Source: Psychrosphaera haliotis
GTDB taxonomy: Bacteria > Pseudomonadota > Gammaproteobacteria > Enterobacterales > Alteromonadaceae
DNA: 64,000 nucleotides
Direction: 5' to 3'
Assembly (NCBI RefSeq): GCF_009728465.1
Contig: NZ_WOCD01000001.1
Span: forward strand, 372,001 to 436,000
A program made the translations under genes and the position numbers. This document shows, in pieces, positions 26,974-36,677 of the stretch (its first letter is position 1; each line of letters opens with the position of its first letter). The notes beneath the pieces were generated by a model. It worked only from the letters and a program-made list of their open reading frames with translations. It was not told where the DNA came from and did not search any database.

Positions 26974-29140
26974 TTACTTTAATATAGCGAGATTGACATC
27001 TAACGCTGCGCCCAACGTCAATGACTCTATAGTTTGAATAGTTGCTAGGCTATTTAACAAAATCGTATCTATTGAAATTGCTGGTTTACCAGTTTTTAAT
27101 CCTTCAATCCAAGCATCCAACATCTCTTTTTGGCCTTTATTCTGTGCTGGCAGCTTTTTAACTTTCTTATCAAAGTCACCTGAAAATAAAGTAACATCTT
27201 TAAAGTCGTTAATTGAAGCTGATAAACCACCACCGAACATCTCTACAAACTCTTTCTCTTGAGCTTTAGAACCATCAGCCGTATAAGTTATATTAGCGAT
27301 ACTACCATCAGCAAAAGACAATATTATCGTTAAGTTATCATTCAAAAGTGCTGAACCATTACCCTTACGAGTACCCATCGCCATCACTTTTGTTGGATTG
27401 CTAGCAACTAATGCTGATGCCAAATCAACAAAGTGACAACCTTCACCTATCATTCTGCCGCCGCCTACTTCTGGGTCTTGTATCCAATGATCAGATGGGA
27501 TCATGCCAGCATTGACTCTTATATTTACGACTTTAGGGGTATTCACTTTAGAGAAGTGTTGTAAAACCATAGCCGTACAAGGTGAGAAACCGTCTGTTAA
27601 AACCTACCATCACCTGACTTTTAGAGCCGTTTAATGCATTGTTTATCGATGACAACTCTTCAACATTTAATGCTAATGGCTTTTCAACGTATACGTGTTT
27701 ATTAGCACCTAAACCTTTAAGCACTGCCGACGCATGGGTATCGTGGCGCGTAGTTACCATTAACGCATCTGTTGACTCGTCAAGAACTTCATCAAGATCA
27801 CCTGCGCAAAAACGCATATTAAATTGTTTGGCTACGCCTTGGGCAGTCCTGCCACTGGCGGTTACTAGTCCATTTAACTCTATGTCTTTTGATTTAGATA
27901 ATTGAGGAAGCAAGTTAGAAGTCGCATAATTACCTGCACCATATAATGAAAGAACAACTTTATCTTTGTTCAGTGGGGAGGAATTTATTGCAATTTTTGT
28001 ACTTGAAGAGTTCTGGACTGCTGGTGAGTAGTTCATCAAAATGCCTAAATAAGGCTCTGTTTTATCACCTTCAATTAACTGATACGCGGCTTCCGCCTCA
28101 TCAACTCCAAACTCATGTGTTATTAAAGACTTAACTTCAACTTTGCCGTCAGATATTAATTGCAAAAATGTTTCCATATTGCGCTGCTCTGTAAAACGAA
28201 CATACCCTAATGGGTAATCGTTGCCGTTTTCTTCATAAAAGGGATCATAACGACCTGGACCATAAGATCGAGAGATAACAACACTAATTTCCTTTTTGAA
28301 ATAATCTTCTCGAGGTATATCCATTCTTACTGCACCAACAACAACTACACGCCCCTTTTCTCTTGTAATTTCTCCGCATAATTCAATCGGCTGGTTACTC
28401 GATGTGCCGGCGCATACCAGAACACCATCAACACCATGTCCATTCGTTTCACTTTCTACTAAGTTTTGGATATTAACACCCGGTCCTGCATCGATTGCTC
28501 CATACTTAGTCGCCCTCTCGACTAACGCAGGATCCAAGTCCGTTGCAATGACCTTACAGCCGTTTGCTCGTAAAAGTTGAACGGCAATCTGACCTAACAA
28601 GCCTAAACCCAAAACAACGAATGTTTCACCCATCTGTGGCTGTGCTAAGCGCACACCTTGCAGTGCAATACTTCCAACTGTTGTAAAGGCACCTTCCGCA
28701 TTCGATACATTATCAGGTATTTTAACAACAAGATTTTTAGGGATAGCAACAAACTCAGCATGATTAGCATAATCAGCCCCACCACATGCAACTCTGTCAC
28801 CAGGTTGAATTCCTTCAACCAATCCACCTGCTGCCACTACCTCACCGGCGCAGCTGTAGCCGAGTGGTGATGGTGCATCTAATCTTGTATTAACCGTTTG
28901 TAGTGTCTTTTTTAGACCTTCAGTTTGAACCTTTTTTAAAACTTGTTTTACTAGATCAGGTCTCGCCTTTGCCTTTTGTAGCAAGTTCTTTTTACCCATA
29001 TCTATTTTTGTTTTTTCAGTACCCGCACTAATTACAGAGCTACTGTTTTTTACTAGCACAAACTTGTCAGTAAGAGCCGGAATAGGCACTTCATTAACTT
29101 CAATTGTTCCAGTTCTAAGTGTTTGTGTTATTTGTTTCAT
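26974..29140 (-). CDS. Bi-domain oxidoreductase: MDR dehydrogenase plus Gfo/Idh/MocA, frameshifted
   Basis: Fused protein found in polysaccharide clusters. The first half is a medium-chain dehydrogenase (SPLGYSCAGEVVAAGGLVEG near 92; FVVLGLGLLGQIAVQLLRAN near 165). The second half is a Gfo/Idh/MocA NAD-dependent sugar oxidoreductase (VVLSLYGAGNYATSNLLPQL near 393; HVYVEKPLALN near 487). The frame breaks near 27590: one extra base turns the family motif GFNRRFSP into a shifted reading. Restored, it continues into the C-terminal piece with DPEVGGGRMIGEGCHFVDLA. Corrected length is about 722 residues. A likely role is oxidation or reduction of a nucleotide sugar; the substrate is unknown. Confidence 0.85.
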
Positions 29141-30260
29141 TTACATCCCTTAAACATTTTTAAAAAGTTCAATTTGTAATTATCTCTTGAATATAAGTTT
29201 TTGACTCTGCCAGCTGCGCTTTTAGCTGTAGCTACTCGAGTAGAATCACTTTCCAACAGCGATTCAATAGAAGCTTCGAGCATATTGATATTTCCTTTTT
29301 CTACTACAACGCCACTTCCCTGAGACAACATATCTACAATAGCGCCCTGTTCATAAGCAATTACAGGTACTCCCAGTTCCATTGCCTCTAGAACAACCAA
29401 AGGAAATGTATCTATGTAGGAAGGAAATACAAAAACATCCGAATTTTTATACAAATTAAGCTTTGATACATCACCTTTAATCGGACCTAAAAAGTTGATT
29501 TTTTGCATTAGATCTAGACCAAGCTCGATACTATCGTTCTTAATTTGAGTCATGAGCTCTTTTTCATCGCGTTCAGATGACCAAGGACCTGCTATAGTTA
29601 CGGAAACGTCCTCTCGGTTTTTTATTATATTTCTGATTGCAATATAAAAATCAAATATACCTTTGCCTTTTCGGAGGTTTGAAAAAAACAATACATTCAG
29701 AGGTTTAACTATATCGGACCGATCTGCGTCCAAATTACGATTTAAGACTGAAGTATCAAATTCAAAAAAATTGAAGTTTGGTAAAATGTGATATTTACAC
29801 GTTATGTTTAAACAAGAATATTCTTTTTTAGTTCTGGCGATAAAACAATCAAAGTCTCTCCTTCTAAAAGGAAATTATATAGTTTTCTATAAACTTTTTT
29901 ATTATAAAAGTTGGAAATACCATTCCCGTGTATATGAAATTTAATTGGTATTTTCATTAACTTAGCGACAAATAAAAACATAAAGTCTTTTATAAAGGCA
30001 CCGCCAGTTGGGGAGATCGATGCATAAATTTGATCTGGTCTAACTTTAAAAGAATATAGCCATACTGAACCTAAAAGTTTAATAAACTTTAGCAGTTTAC
30101 TAATAGATAGTGAGTTCACGTCAGATGCGTCATTGGCAAGCCCAATATTTATTGCTTTAGTATGCGGGTATTCCTCTTTTAAAACATCAAGTGAAAGTCT
30201 ATTCATTCTTGAGGCGCCATGAACGGGAGGGGGCAGTTGTAACAGAGCAAGTATTTTCAT
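29137..30260 (-). CDS. Glycosyltransferase family 4, frameshifted
   Basis: GT-B transferase. The N-terminal half (MKILALLQLPPPVHGASRMN) carries the acceptor-side HGASRMN loop. The C-terminal half has VLFFSNLRKGKGIFDFYIAI and FVFPSYIDTFPLVVLEAME, the group 1 donor motif, then GVPVIAYEQGAI. A missing base in the T-run at 29824-29829 (plus strand) splits the gene; adding one A on the coding strand gives SPELKKEYSCLNITCKYHIL and a continuous product of about 374 residues. The start overlaps the polymerase gene upstream by four bases and the stop overlaps the next gene by four. Confidence 0.85.
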
Positions 30261-31363
30261 TTATATCTCTCAAATTTCAAGTGTCTTTGACAAAGACCTA
30301 TTAACGACCAAAATATTCCTGCATAAAGAGGTGTCTCTAAAAAGACATTAAACGAAAGCGATATTGTCGCTACACACAAAGTTATAATTAATAACTTTGA
30401 TTTTAAGTCCCCTAAAACGCTTAGAGATTTCATCAGTGAAAGAAGAAAATATAAAAAACAGAAAAAGAAAATCCCCCCCATTCTAACAAACAAATATACA
30501 AAAGAATTGTGCGGCCCTAAAGTATAGGGTCGATCAAGTGCATTAGGCTCCGACGCGACAATAAATGCACTACTAGATTCAAGCGGATTAAACAAAGGTG
30601 TTGCAAGTTTAATTCCAGTAAGGGTTTCATAAAAAGACATTTCTCCTACAAGTTTAGCCCAAAACATTAAGCGCCATAAAAGGTTGGAATCACCTCCGCT
30701 AAAAAACGAAAAGCCTACATTGTAAAACTGCTGAAACTCTTCAAAAACTAGATGCAAGGAAACAAAGAAAACAATAAATATAGTTAAAATACCAAAAGTA
30801 AAGAAGTTACTAGCTATAACCTTGTAGGGTAAGTCTCCGCTAACCCTAAATATCAAAACCAAGAAAAATATCAAAATAAGAGTTGATGAACCATGATGAT
30901 TTCCTAACATCAGATTTACCATCTCTAACATAAAAATAAAAATTAGAAGAATATTAATGTTTTTTTTATATGTACTGTTTGAATCTGACGTTAACAAAAC
31001 CCCCAAAGCAGGAGCTAACTTACCTCCAAATAAACAGCCTATCACCAATAACCAGCTCATGTTTTTTAAGCCATGAAACGAATAACGGTAAAGATAGTAA
31101 TAGCCAACAAAATAGCAAAATATGCTGTACAAGAACGGAGTAGTCCTCAGTTTCTGGTAAATTGTTCCTTCCGAATTTTCAATATACCCAATGGAAAAAC
31201 TAAAAATACCCCAAACAGCAAAACCAATAATTGGCAAATGAGCTTTTTCAATTCTTTGCTTTATTACTAGTAAATGCGTAAATACCAATACTCCAATCAA
31301 GGCTAGTACTTCATTAAAGAGAGCAACTCTCTCCAATCCTATTAGCAAATGAACAATAAACAA
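30257..31363 (-). CDS. Wzy-like O-antigen polymerase/ligase family protein (module B)
   Basis: Polytopic inner-membrane protein, 368 residues, about 11 helices, with a periplasmic loop near 210-290. The loop and following helix contain RPYTLGPHNSFVYLFVRMGG, the HNSF-type signature seen in O-antigen polymerases and ligases (Wzy_C/WaaL). It probably joins repeat units in the periplasm. The preceding GxGF-type loop (NVGFSFFSGGDSNLLWRLMF) is also usual. It lies between GT and pyruvyl transferase genes of module B. Confidence 0.75.
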   Translation of the reverse strand: MFIVHLLIGLERVALFNEVLALIGVLVFTHLLVIKQRIEKAHLPIIGFAVWGIFSFSIGYIENSEGTIYQKLRTTPFLYSIFCYFVGYYYLYRYSFHGLKNMSWLLVIGCLFGGKLAPALGVLLTSDSNSTYKKNINILLIFIFMLEMVNLMLGNHHGSSTLILIFFLVLIFRVSGDLPYKVIASNFFTFGILTIFIVFFVSLHLVFEEFQQFYNVGFSFFSGGDSNLLWRLMFWAKLVGEMSFYETLTGIKLATPLFNPLESSSAFIVASEPNALDRPYTLGPHNSFVYLFVRMGGIFFFCFLYFLLSLMKSLSVLGDLKSKLLIITLCVATISLSFNVFLETPLYAGIFWSLIGLCQRHLKFERYK

Positions 31364-31382
31364 AAAAACAAAAATTTTATTG

Positions 31383-32648
31383 TCATTTACTGTTAACCAA
31401 ATCTAAAAAAGGCCCTGTTTTTTGCTTAACCATCGATAGTATGTCTGAGTCAGAAAGTGATAAAAAGTCCTTATTTGAGTAGCCATTAAATTCAAAAGTT
31501 CTAGAGTCTGGATAGTTTCTACCAAGAGATTCGTAAAGACCACAAACTTTACTTTTTACCCCGTAGTCTAAACCTGAAACCTTGCACCCACAAATTAACG
31601 CTAACACAACACCATGAAACCTAGAGGCAATAACATATTCAGATTGCAATAGCTCTTCGACCACAGAAGAAACAGTATCCTCTTGCTGTGCAGATTCCAC
31701 TACACTAGCCAAATTACTATTATTCGACTCTAATGTTTTAATAATTACACTATTGCATAAGACTGAGTCGGGTGTTGAATCTAATTGATGAGTCGTAAAA
31801 TAACTAATCGAATCCACACATGGAGTATCAACCAGAAATGCTCTGACATACTTACCGAATTCTGTCACAACATTGCTATCTTGAGCTGCACTTGATTTTA
31901 AGTATTGGAATGGGATACTTCTAATATTTATACTCAACCTCCCATCAGGTCGGAATTTTCCTTCATGGAGTTTATCAGCGATGAAATAAACTAAGAAAGC
32001 AGGATCAATAACCTCTTTATAGTCAAAATCCAATAACGAGCTTTTGTTTCGTATTAACTTTGCATTTGAATTTTTTATTAAGCTTTTTGATAAAAGACAG
32101 CATATTTTTCGAGATAAAGGGCCGACACCTGACCCTAAAATATAAAACTTGCTACTTTCTATTTTCGCAACTTTTTCAGAAAGTAACCACCAATCAACAA
32201 GTATAGGATCATCCATTATCGGACCACCACCCAACACATAGGTAGTATTCGTTCTTAGAGAATAAATTGACTCATAATCAACAACATTAAATTTTGAAAG
32301 AAAAGATTTAAATTCACTGTTCGAACTGTATGTTTTGACAAAGTCATCTAGTTCTATGAGAGTTTTTCTCGTTACATTTACATCCAAAGAAATTATATTT
32401 AAAGTATCAAAATCATTTTCATGTGATTTAAAAATTGAATAAATTACACCCAGTAAAATAAACTTATCGCCAACAGTTTCCGTGCCGTACCAACCGAATA
32501 TCATTAAATCCCTAGTGTCACAAACTTTTGAATTCATCTTTGCAACGAACTTTAAACCACGGCTAAGAGATTTAAAATAAAACTCCATAGATTTTAAAGC
32601 GATTCTTATTTGTGGAGCTTTACGAACGAGCTTTTTTATAATATTCAC
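31383..32648 (-). CDS. Polysaccharide pyruvyl transferase family protein
   Basis: Member of the CsaB/WcaK/ExoV family that transfers ketal pyruvate from phosphoenolpyruvate to sugars. The 421-residue protein has IFGWYGTETVGDKFILLG at about 49-66 (the family N-terminal loop). YVLGGGPIMDDPI is near 140, ILGSGVGPLSR near 173, and YVIASRFHGVVLALICG near 344, the RFH signature with catalytic-type His. It overlaps the upstream flippase gene by 29 bases. Pyruvylation adds negative charge, fitting an acidic exopolysaccharide. Confidence 0.88.
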   Translation of the reverse strand: MNIIKKLVRKAPQIRIALKSMEFYFKSLSRGLKFVAKMNSKVCDTRDLMIFGWYGTETVGDKFILLGVIYSIFKSHENDFDTLNIISLDVNVTRKTLIELDDFVKTYSSNSEFKSFLSKFNVVDYESIYSLRTNTTYVLGGGPIMDDPILVDWWLLSEKVAKIESSKFYILGSGVGPLSRKICCLLSKSLIKNSNAKLIRNKSSLLDFDYKEVIDPAFLVYFIADKLHEGKFRPDGRLSINIRSIPFQYLKSSAAQDSNVVTEFGKYVRAFLVDTPCVDSISYFTTHQLDSTPDSVLCNSVIIKTLESNNSNLASVVESAQQEDTVSSVVEELLQSEYVIASRFHGVVLALICGCKVSGLDYGVKSKVCGLYESLGRNYPDSRTFEFNGYSNKDFLSLSDSDILSMVKQKTGPFLDLVNSK

Positions 32649-33729
32649 TTATTAACAGACCTTTTATAATTAAAAGAGAGGTTATTGTATTTAACAACAA
32701 CAATGAATTAACACTCAATGACAGCGCCGTAACTGTAATAATATGTATTGGTAAGATAACTAAGACTAGAGCAGAAACTATTTTAAAATCACCTCTCATT
32801 TGATTAGCTTTAATACATGCCTCTCTAATTAACATCGAAAGCAACCAGCCTACTGCCAATGCCAAGAATACTGGCTCAAAAGTTAAACGTTCACCTACCG
32901 GCAAATATCCAATTAGACATGTAAAGAAAAAAATAAATCCTAAAACAATTATTGAGATAAATGGAAGGTTGCGTTTTATTAGCAAAAAAGAAGTTATACT
33001 TTTTCTATGATTTCTGTTTTGTATTTGAAATATTTGCAAAGAAAAACCAGAAAATAAGTTTAAAGAAAACATTATGAACTTAGTCACAAGTAGGTATTCT
33101 AAAAACGTCGAATCCGATTTAATAGACTCTAGCGTTTTATCAAAAACTACATAAGACGCACTTAAGAAAGCTTGTAAAACCATTAGCCAATCTGATCTAT
33201 ACACTTTATATATCAATTTAGTTTGGCATCGTGTTTTAATCTTTATTAAACTATACTTTAAGAAACATACTAGTGTAATTAATATTAAACAAACTAGGTA
33301 AAATGACAAAGACTCCAAGTAAAATGACAGTGCAATACTTACATTCCTTACGAATTCAAAAAGATAAAAACTATTGAAGTTTTTTGAATAAAGAGCTTTG
33401 TTACTAACCACTTTATATCCTGATTTGGCAAGCAATAGAAACCCAAATAATACTGTATTTTCAAAGCCTACTAGAACTCCAAAGACCATTATTAATATAG
33501 TGGCTAAAGTGATAATACAACCTAATTCAATTAATCCGTTTGGAGAATAAAAATAATTGAGTCTCAAGTTAAAGTTCAAGCTTCGAAGTGAAAAAGGTTT
33601 GAGTATTATTTCAACAATCGCGTCAACCAACATAATGGTAAATATAAATGTTGCAAGAGAGTCTGAAACAAAGATGTAATCTCTACCTAGAGCAACAAAT
33701 ATGGATAGTAAATAAAATATTTTATACAT
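32620..33729 (-). CDS. Wzx-like membrane protein (module B)
   Basis: A 369-residue protein with about ten hydrophobic helices and short basic loops. No soluble domain and no diagnostic motif is visible. Position between the radical SAM and pyruvyl transferase genes of a polymerase-containing cluster, and the lack of any other flippase in module B, suggest an oligosaccharide flippase. It is shorter than typical Wzx (about 400-480 residues). It overlaps the radical SAM gene by eight bases. Confidence 0.5.
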   Translation of the reverse strand: MYKIFYLLSIFVALGRDYIFVSDSLATFIFTIMLVDAIVEIILKPFSLRSLNFNLRLNYFYSPNGLIELGCIITLATILIMVFGVLVGFENTVLFGFLLLAKSGYKVVSNKALYSKNFNSFYLFEFVRNVSIALSFYLESLSFYLVCLILITLVCFLKYSLIKIKTRCQTKLIYKVYRSDWLMVLQAFLSASYVVFDKTLESIKSDSTFLEYLLVTKFIMFSLNLFSGFSLQIFQIQNRNHRKSITSFLLIKRNLPFISIIVLGFIFFFTCLIGYLPVGERLTFEPVFLALAVGWLLSMLIREACIKANQMRGDFKIVSALVLVILPIHIITVTALSLSVNSLLLLNTITSLLIIKGLLISEYYKKARS

Positions 33730-34765
33730 GAAGTCTATAAAATGATTCTAATAATTTTAATGGCGATTTATGGCTCAAATGATCGTGGAAGCAGGAGCTG
33801 CAGTTATTCTCTCTAACTATTGCACGACTTAGTTTTGCCTGCTCTTTTAATTTTACTTCGTCATCATGCAATAAATTACCAAACTTTTTTCCTGAAACGG
33901 AACAAACATAGATATCTCCATTGCTATCTAACATTGCGCCATCTCTCATCTCTTTACACTTTATTGTCCGTTTGGACGTATGCCCTTCAAGAAAGTCGAC
34001 CATCATATGATAATACATCGTCCTAGCATTCAGGTTAAGTAAAACGTTGTCTTTTAAAAATCGTGAAACTTCTAATGACTCCCTAGAACCAGGAATCAAC
34101 CCGACATTGTCGATCAATTCTTCGTTAAAGATACGATCAACTTTTACTGCCATCCTAAATATTATCGGAATGTTTTGATTGAGAGCAAATTTTTGTAATT
34201 TTAAAAGATTTTCATAATTAGAATTCAATCGTGTCACAGTGCAAGCAATCGACAATATAATATTTTGACTATGTGGACTCAAAGCTATGATAGTGTTGTT
34301 GACGTTATCCCATGCTCTTTTGACCTTACGCATTAAATTATGAGTTGAGCCATACCCGTCGATAGAAATACAAATACTTAACTTCACGTTAGGGTTATTC
34401 GCGAAAAACCTCTCTAAAAGCTTCAAAATCCTACTGGTGTTGAAACCATTAGTAGTAATACCTATGTGCTTTAAGTGAGTAAAGCGACCTAAAGCATATT
34501 CAATAATTTCCGGTAAATCAGCCCTAAGGAACGGTTCACCACCTGTAATTCCTAATGTTCGGATTTGATCTAAGTATTCACTATCTAATGCTTGAAATAA
34601 CTCAGTTCCATAAAGATCATTGCTTGGGTGCTTCCAAATATCGCACATTACACAACGTGAATTACATTTATTACTTAACGATAGATTTATAAAAGTAGGC
34701 TTACTAACATCTATACCAATATCATGATGAATGATATTATCAAAATATTTCAAATACTTATTCAT
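33722..34765 (-). CDS. Radical SAM/SPASM-type protein
   Basis: Radical S-adenosylmethionine enzyme. The [4Fe-4S] motif CNSRCVMC (Cys34, Cys38, Cys41) is followed by the GGE-type motif LGITGGEPFLRADL near 72. The C-terminal region has extra Cys residues (KCKEMRDGAM, IYVCSVSGKKFG, NNCSSCFHDH), as in SPASM/twitch domains that hold auxiliary clusters. The substrate is unknown; in a glycan operon it could modify a sugar or a lipid-linked intermediate, for example by epimerisation, dehydration or C-C chemistry. It overlaps genes on both sides by eight bases. Confidence 0.85.
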   Translation of the reverse strand: MNKYLKYFDNIIHHDIGIDVSKPTFINLSLSNKCNSRCVMCDIWKHPSNDLYGTELFQALDSEYLDQIRTLGITGGEPFLRADLPEIIEYALGRFTHLKHIGITTNGFNTSRILKLLERFFANNPNVKLSICISIDGYGSTHNLMRKVKRAWDNVNNTIIALSPHSQNIILSIACTVTRLNSNYENLLKLQKFALNQNIPIIFRMAVKVDRIFNEELIDNVGLIPGSRESLEVSRFLKDNVLLNLNARTMYYHMMVDFLEGHTSKRTIKCKEMRDGAMLDSNGDIYVCSVSGKKFGNLLHDDEVKLKEQAKLSRAIVRENNCSSCFHDHLSHKSPLKLLESFYRLHV

Positions 34766-35822
34766 TCAATAAACACCTATATAACGTTTTATGTAATTTG
34801 ATAAATTTATTTAAACTAAACGTTGTTATTAAAGATTCTTGTTCTTTTTTTGAAATAGAAGGCGCAGTTTTTATTTTTAGCGCCAGCTCTTTAAAGTTAT
34901 TAACATCAATAATAATATTATTAGATAAAATTGAATTGACATCTTCTGCACCTGAGACATTTGAAGTTAGTGTAGGAATTCCTCTACACAACGACTCTAA
35001 CATAACGGTTGAAATTCCTTCCCAGAGACTTGTAATTAAAACAACATCAGAATTCTGATATATCTCTTCTATATTTGAACAAAAACCCTTAACTTCAAAT
35101 ATTTGAGGGTGTTTACCTGCAATCTCTTCTAAATTAACTCTAGATTCACCATCCCCGTAAAAGTTGAATTTAATATCCTTAAATGAAGCTAAGTAGCCAC
35201 TTTCAACTAATTGGTTAGCCCAATCAACTTGGTTTTTTTGCGTTGTAAATCTACCGACAATAGAAATATTCATTCTATTATTTTGACTGATAGTTCTCAC
35301 ATTATTTATAAAGGACAGGTCAATTGCATTAGTGATAAACGTTCTTTTTTTAGGCGGGTGCTGCTCATATATTTTTTTTGATATACAGATGTTTTGATCA
35401 AAAAATTGAGACAGAAAACTTTGAATTGGGAGCCTAACACCAAACTTATGATCTAAGCTGAATTTTTCATTGTGTGCAGTTCTAACAATTTTTTTAACCC
35501 TATTCTTCAATAGTAACGCGAATATATCTGGCAATTCGCAATGAGAATGAATAATGTCAATCTCATTTACCTCTACTATTTTTTTTAAGTTAATAAAATT
35601 GTTGTTAAGTGCTTTGAACCCCCTGCAAGATTCGTAACTACTTTCAACAATAGTTACACCTGATAATACTAAGTTTCGAAAAGCATTCTTTTGCTCTATG
35701 TTTTTATTTTTTCTAATAGCATAAATAACGATGCGCTCAGCACTTATACTTTTGGATAGCAATGCTACTAGCTTTTCCGCTCCAGCGGGAGATAGCTGAT
35801 TTATTATGAACAAGATTTTCAT
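34758..35822 (-). CDS. Glycosyltransferase family 4
   Basis: GT-B transferase, 354 residues. N-terminal motif IINQLSPAGAEKLVALL (about 6-22), DIIHSHCELPDIFAL near 90, SIVGRFTTQKNQVDWANQLV near 185, and the donor motif VVLITSLWEGISTVMLESLC near 258 followed by RGIPTLTSNVSGAED. These are clear group 1 features. It overlaps the radical SAM gene by eight bases and the PhyH gene by four, so these three are translated together. Confidence 0.9.
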   Translation of the reverse strand: MKILFIINQLSPAGAEKLVALLSKSISAERIVIYAIRKNKNIEQKNAFRNLVLSGVTIVESSYESCRGFKALNNNFINLKKIVEVNEIDIIHSHCELPDIFALLLKNRVKKIVRTAHNEKFSLDHKFGVRLPIQSFLSQFFDQNICISKKIYEQHPPKKRTFITNAIDLSFINNVRTISQNNRMNISIVGRFTTQKNQVDWANQLVESGYLASFKDIKFNFYGDGESRVNLEEIAGKHPQIFEVKGFCSNIEEIYQNSDVVLITSLWEGISTVMLESLCRGIPTLTSNVSGAEDVNSILSNNIIIDVNNFKELALKIKTAPSISKKEQESLITTFSLNKFIKLHKTLYRCLLNE

Positions 35823-36676
35823 TTTGCGCCCAACATCTTTCTAATATCGCCTTTAAATTCATTGTCAAGTTCACAGGCCAATTTGTAATCAAACCCCCCT
35901 GTCTTAGTTTTATCTGCTGCTCGATTTACCCTACTATAAAAATTATTAGATAATATTTCAGCATTGAGTTCAGTTTTACCTGCAAACCAATAAAAGGCTA
36001 ACTTTCTATTTTTGTTCGGTATTGACGACACAAACTGTTGATGCGACGCATTTTCATTTTTTAATGTTGACTTTGTTGGAATAGATGTGTGAATTAACCT
36101 ATTATCAAATATAATAGCGTCGCCAGGTTCAGTTTTTACTTCTTTAAAATATTTAAACGGTAAGAACTTGGTAACTTTTATAAAAGATTTAATAAAAACG
36201 CTTGAGCAAGGTAAACGAGCTAATAATCGAACAACTTTGTGGCTATTTTCTAAAACAGCGATACCGCCACCAAACCCATCATTATCATAATCCTGTAAAT
36301 AGATTCCTATATTAACCCAGGCTGGTATAGATTCACTCATATAAGAAAGGTTCAATTCTAGTTCTTTTATTCCATCAATGTGTGCACCAGAGCTAGCCTT
36401 TTGAAGCGTAGCCTGTGTAAACGAGTTTATTTGTAATTGGTGAGACGAAAAACGATAAAAGTCTCCCAAAATTTCCTGCAGATGGCTATCTACTCTTTTA
36501 TTCACAAAAACGTTTAAAACATGTGGAAGTTTATTCAACTTTGGAGGCTGCATTAATCTAGTTCCAGGCTCTTGAGCCCCCACTACTTCCCTAATTTCAT
36601 CTATTTCAGAACTGGATAAAACGCCTTTGACTATTTTAAAACCGTCTTTAGAAAAATTGTTTTTTAGTTTATTCAT
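35819..36676 (-). CDS. Phytanoyl-CoA dioxygenase (PhyH) family protein
   Basis: Fe(II)/2-oxoglutarate-dependent dioxygenase of the PhyH type. The facial triad is visible: His99-x-Asp101 in GAHIDGIKE and His196 in FDNRLIHTSIP. The segment FGGGIAVLENSHKV near 135-148 is also typical. Length 285 residues. It is placed between wecC and a GT4 gene in an exopolysaccharide operon, so hydroxylation or oxidation of a sugar, a sugar substituent or a lipid carrier is possible, but the substrate cannot be read from the sequence. Confidence 0.85.
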   Translation of the reverse strand: MNKLKNNFSKDGFKIVKGVLSSSEIDEIREVVGAQEPGTRLMQPPKLNKLPHVLNVFVNKRVDSHLQEILGDFYRFSSHQLQINSFTQATLQKASSGAHIDGIKELELNLSYMSESIPAWVNIGIYLQDYDNDGFGGGIAVLENSHKVVRLLARLPCSSVFIKSFIKVTKFLPFKYFKEVKTEPGDAIIFDNRLIHTSIPTKSTLKNENASHQQFVSSIPNKNRKLAFYWFAGKTELNAEILSNNFYSRVNRAADKTKTGGFDYKLACELDNEFKGDIRKMLGAK

Positions 36677-36677
36677 T

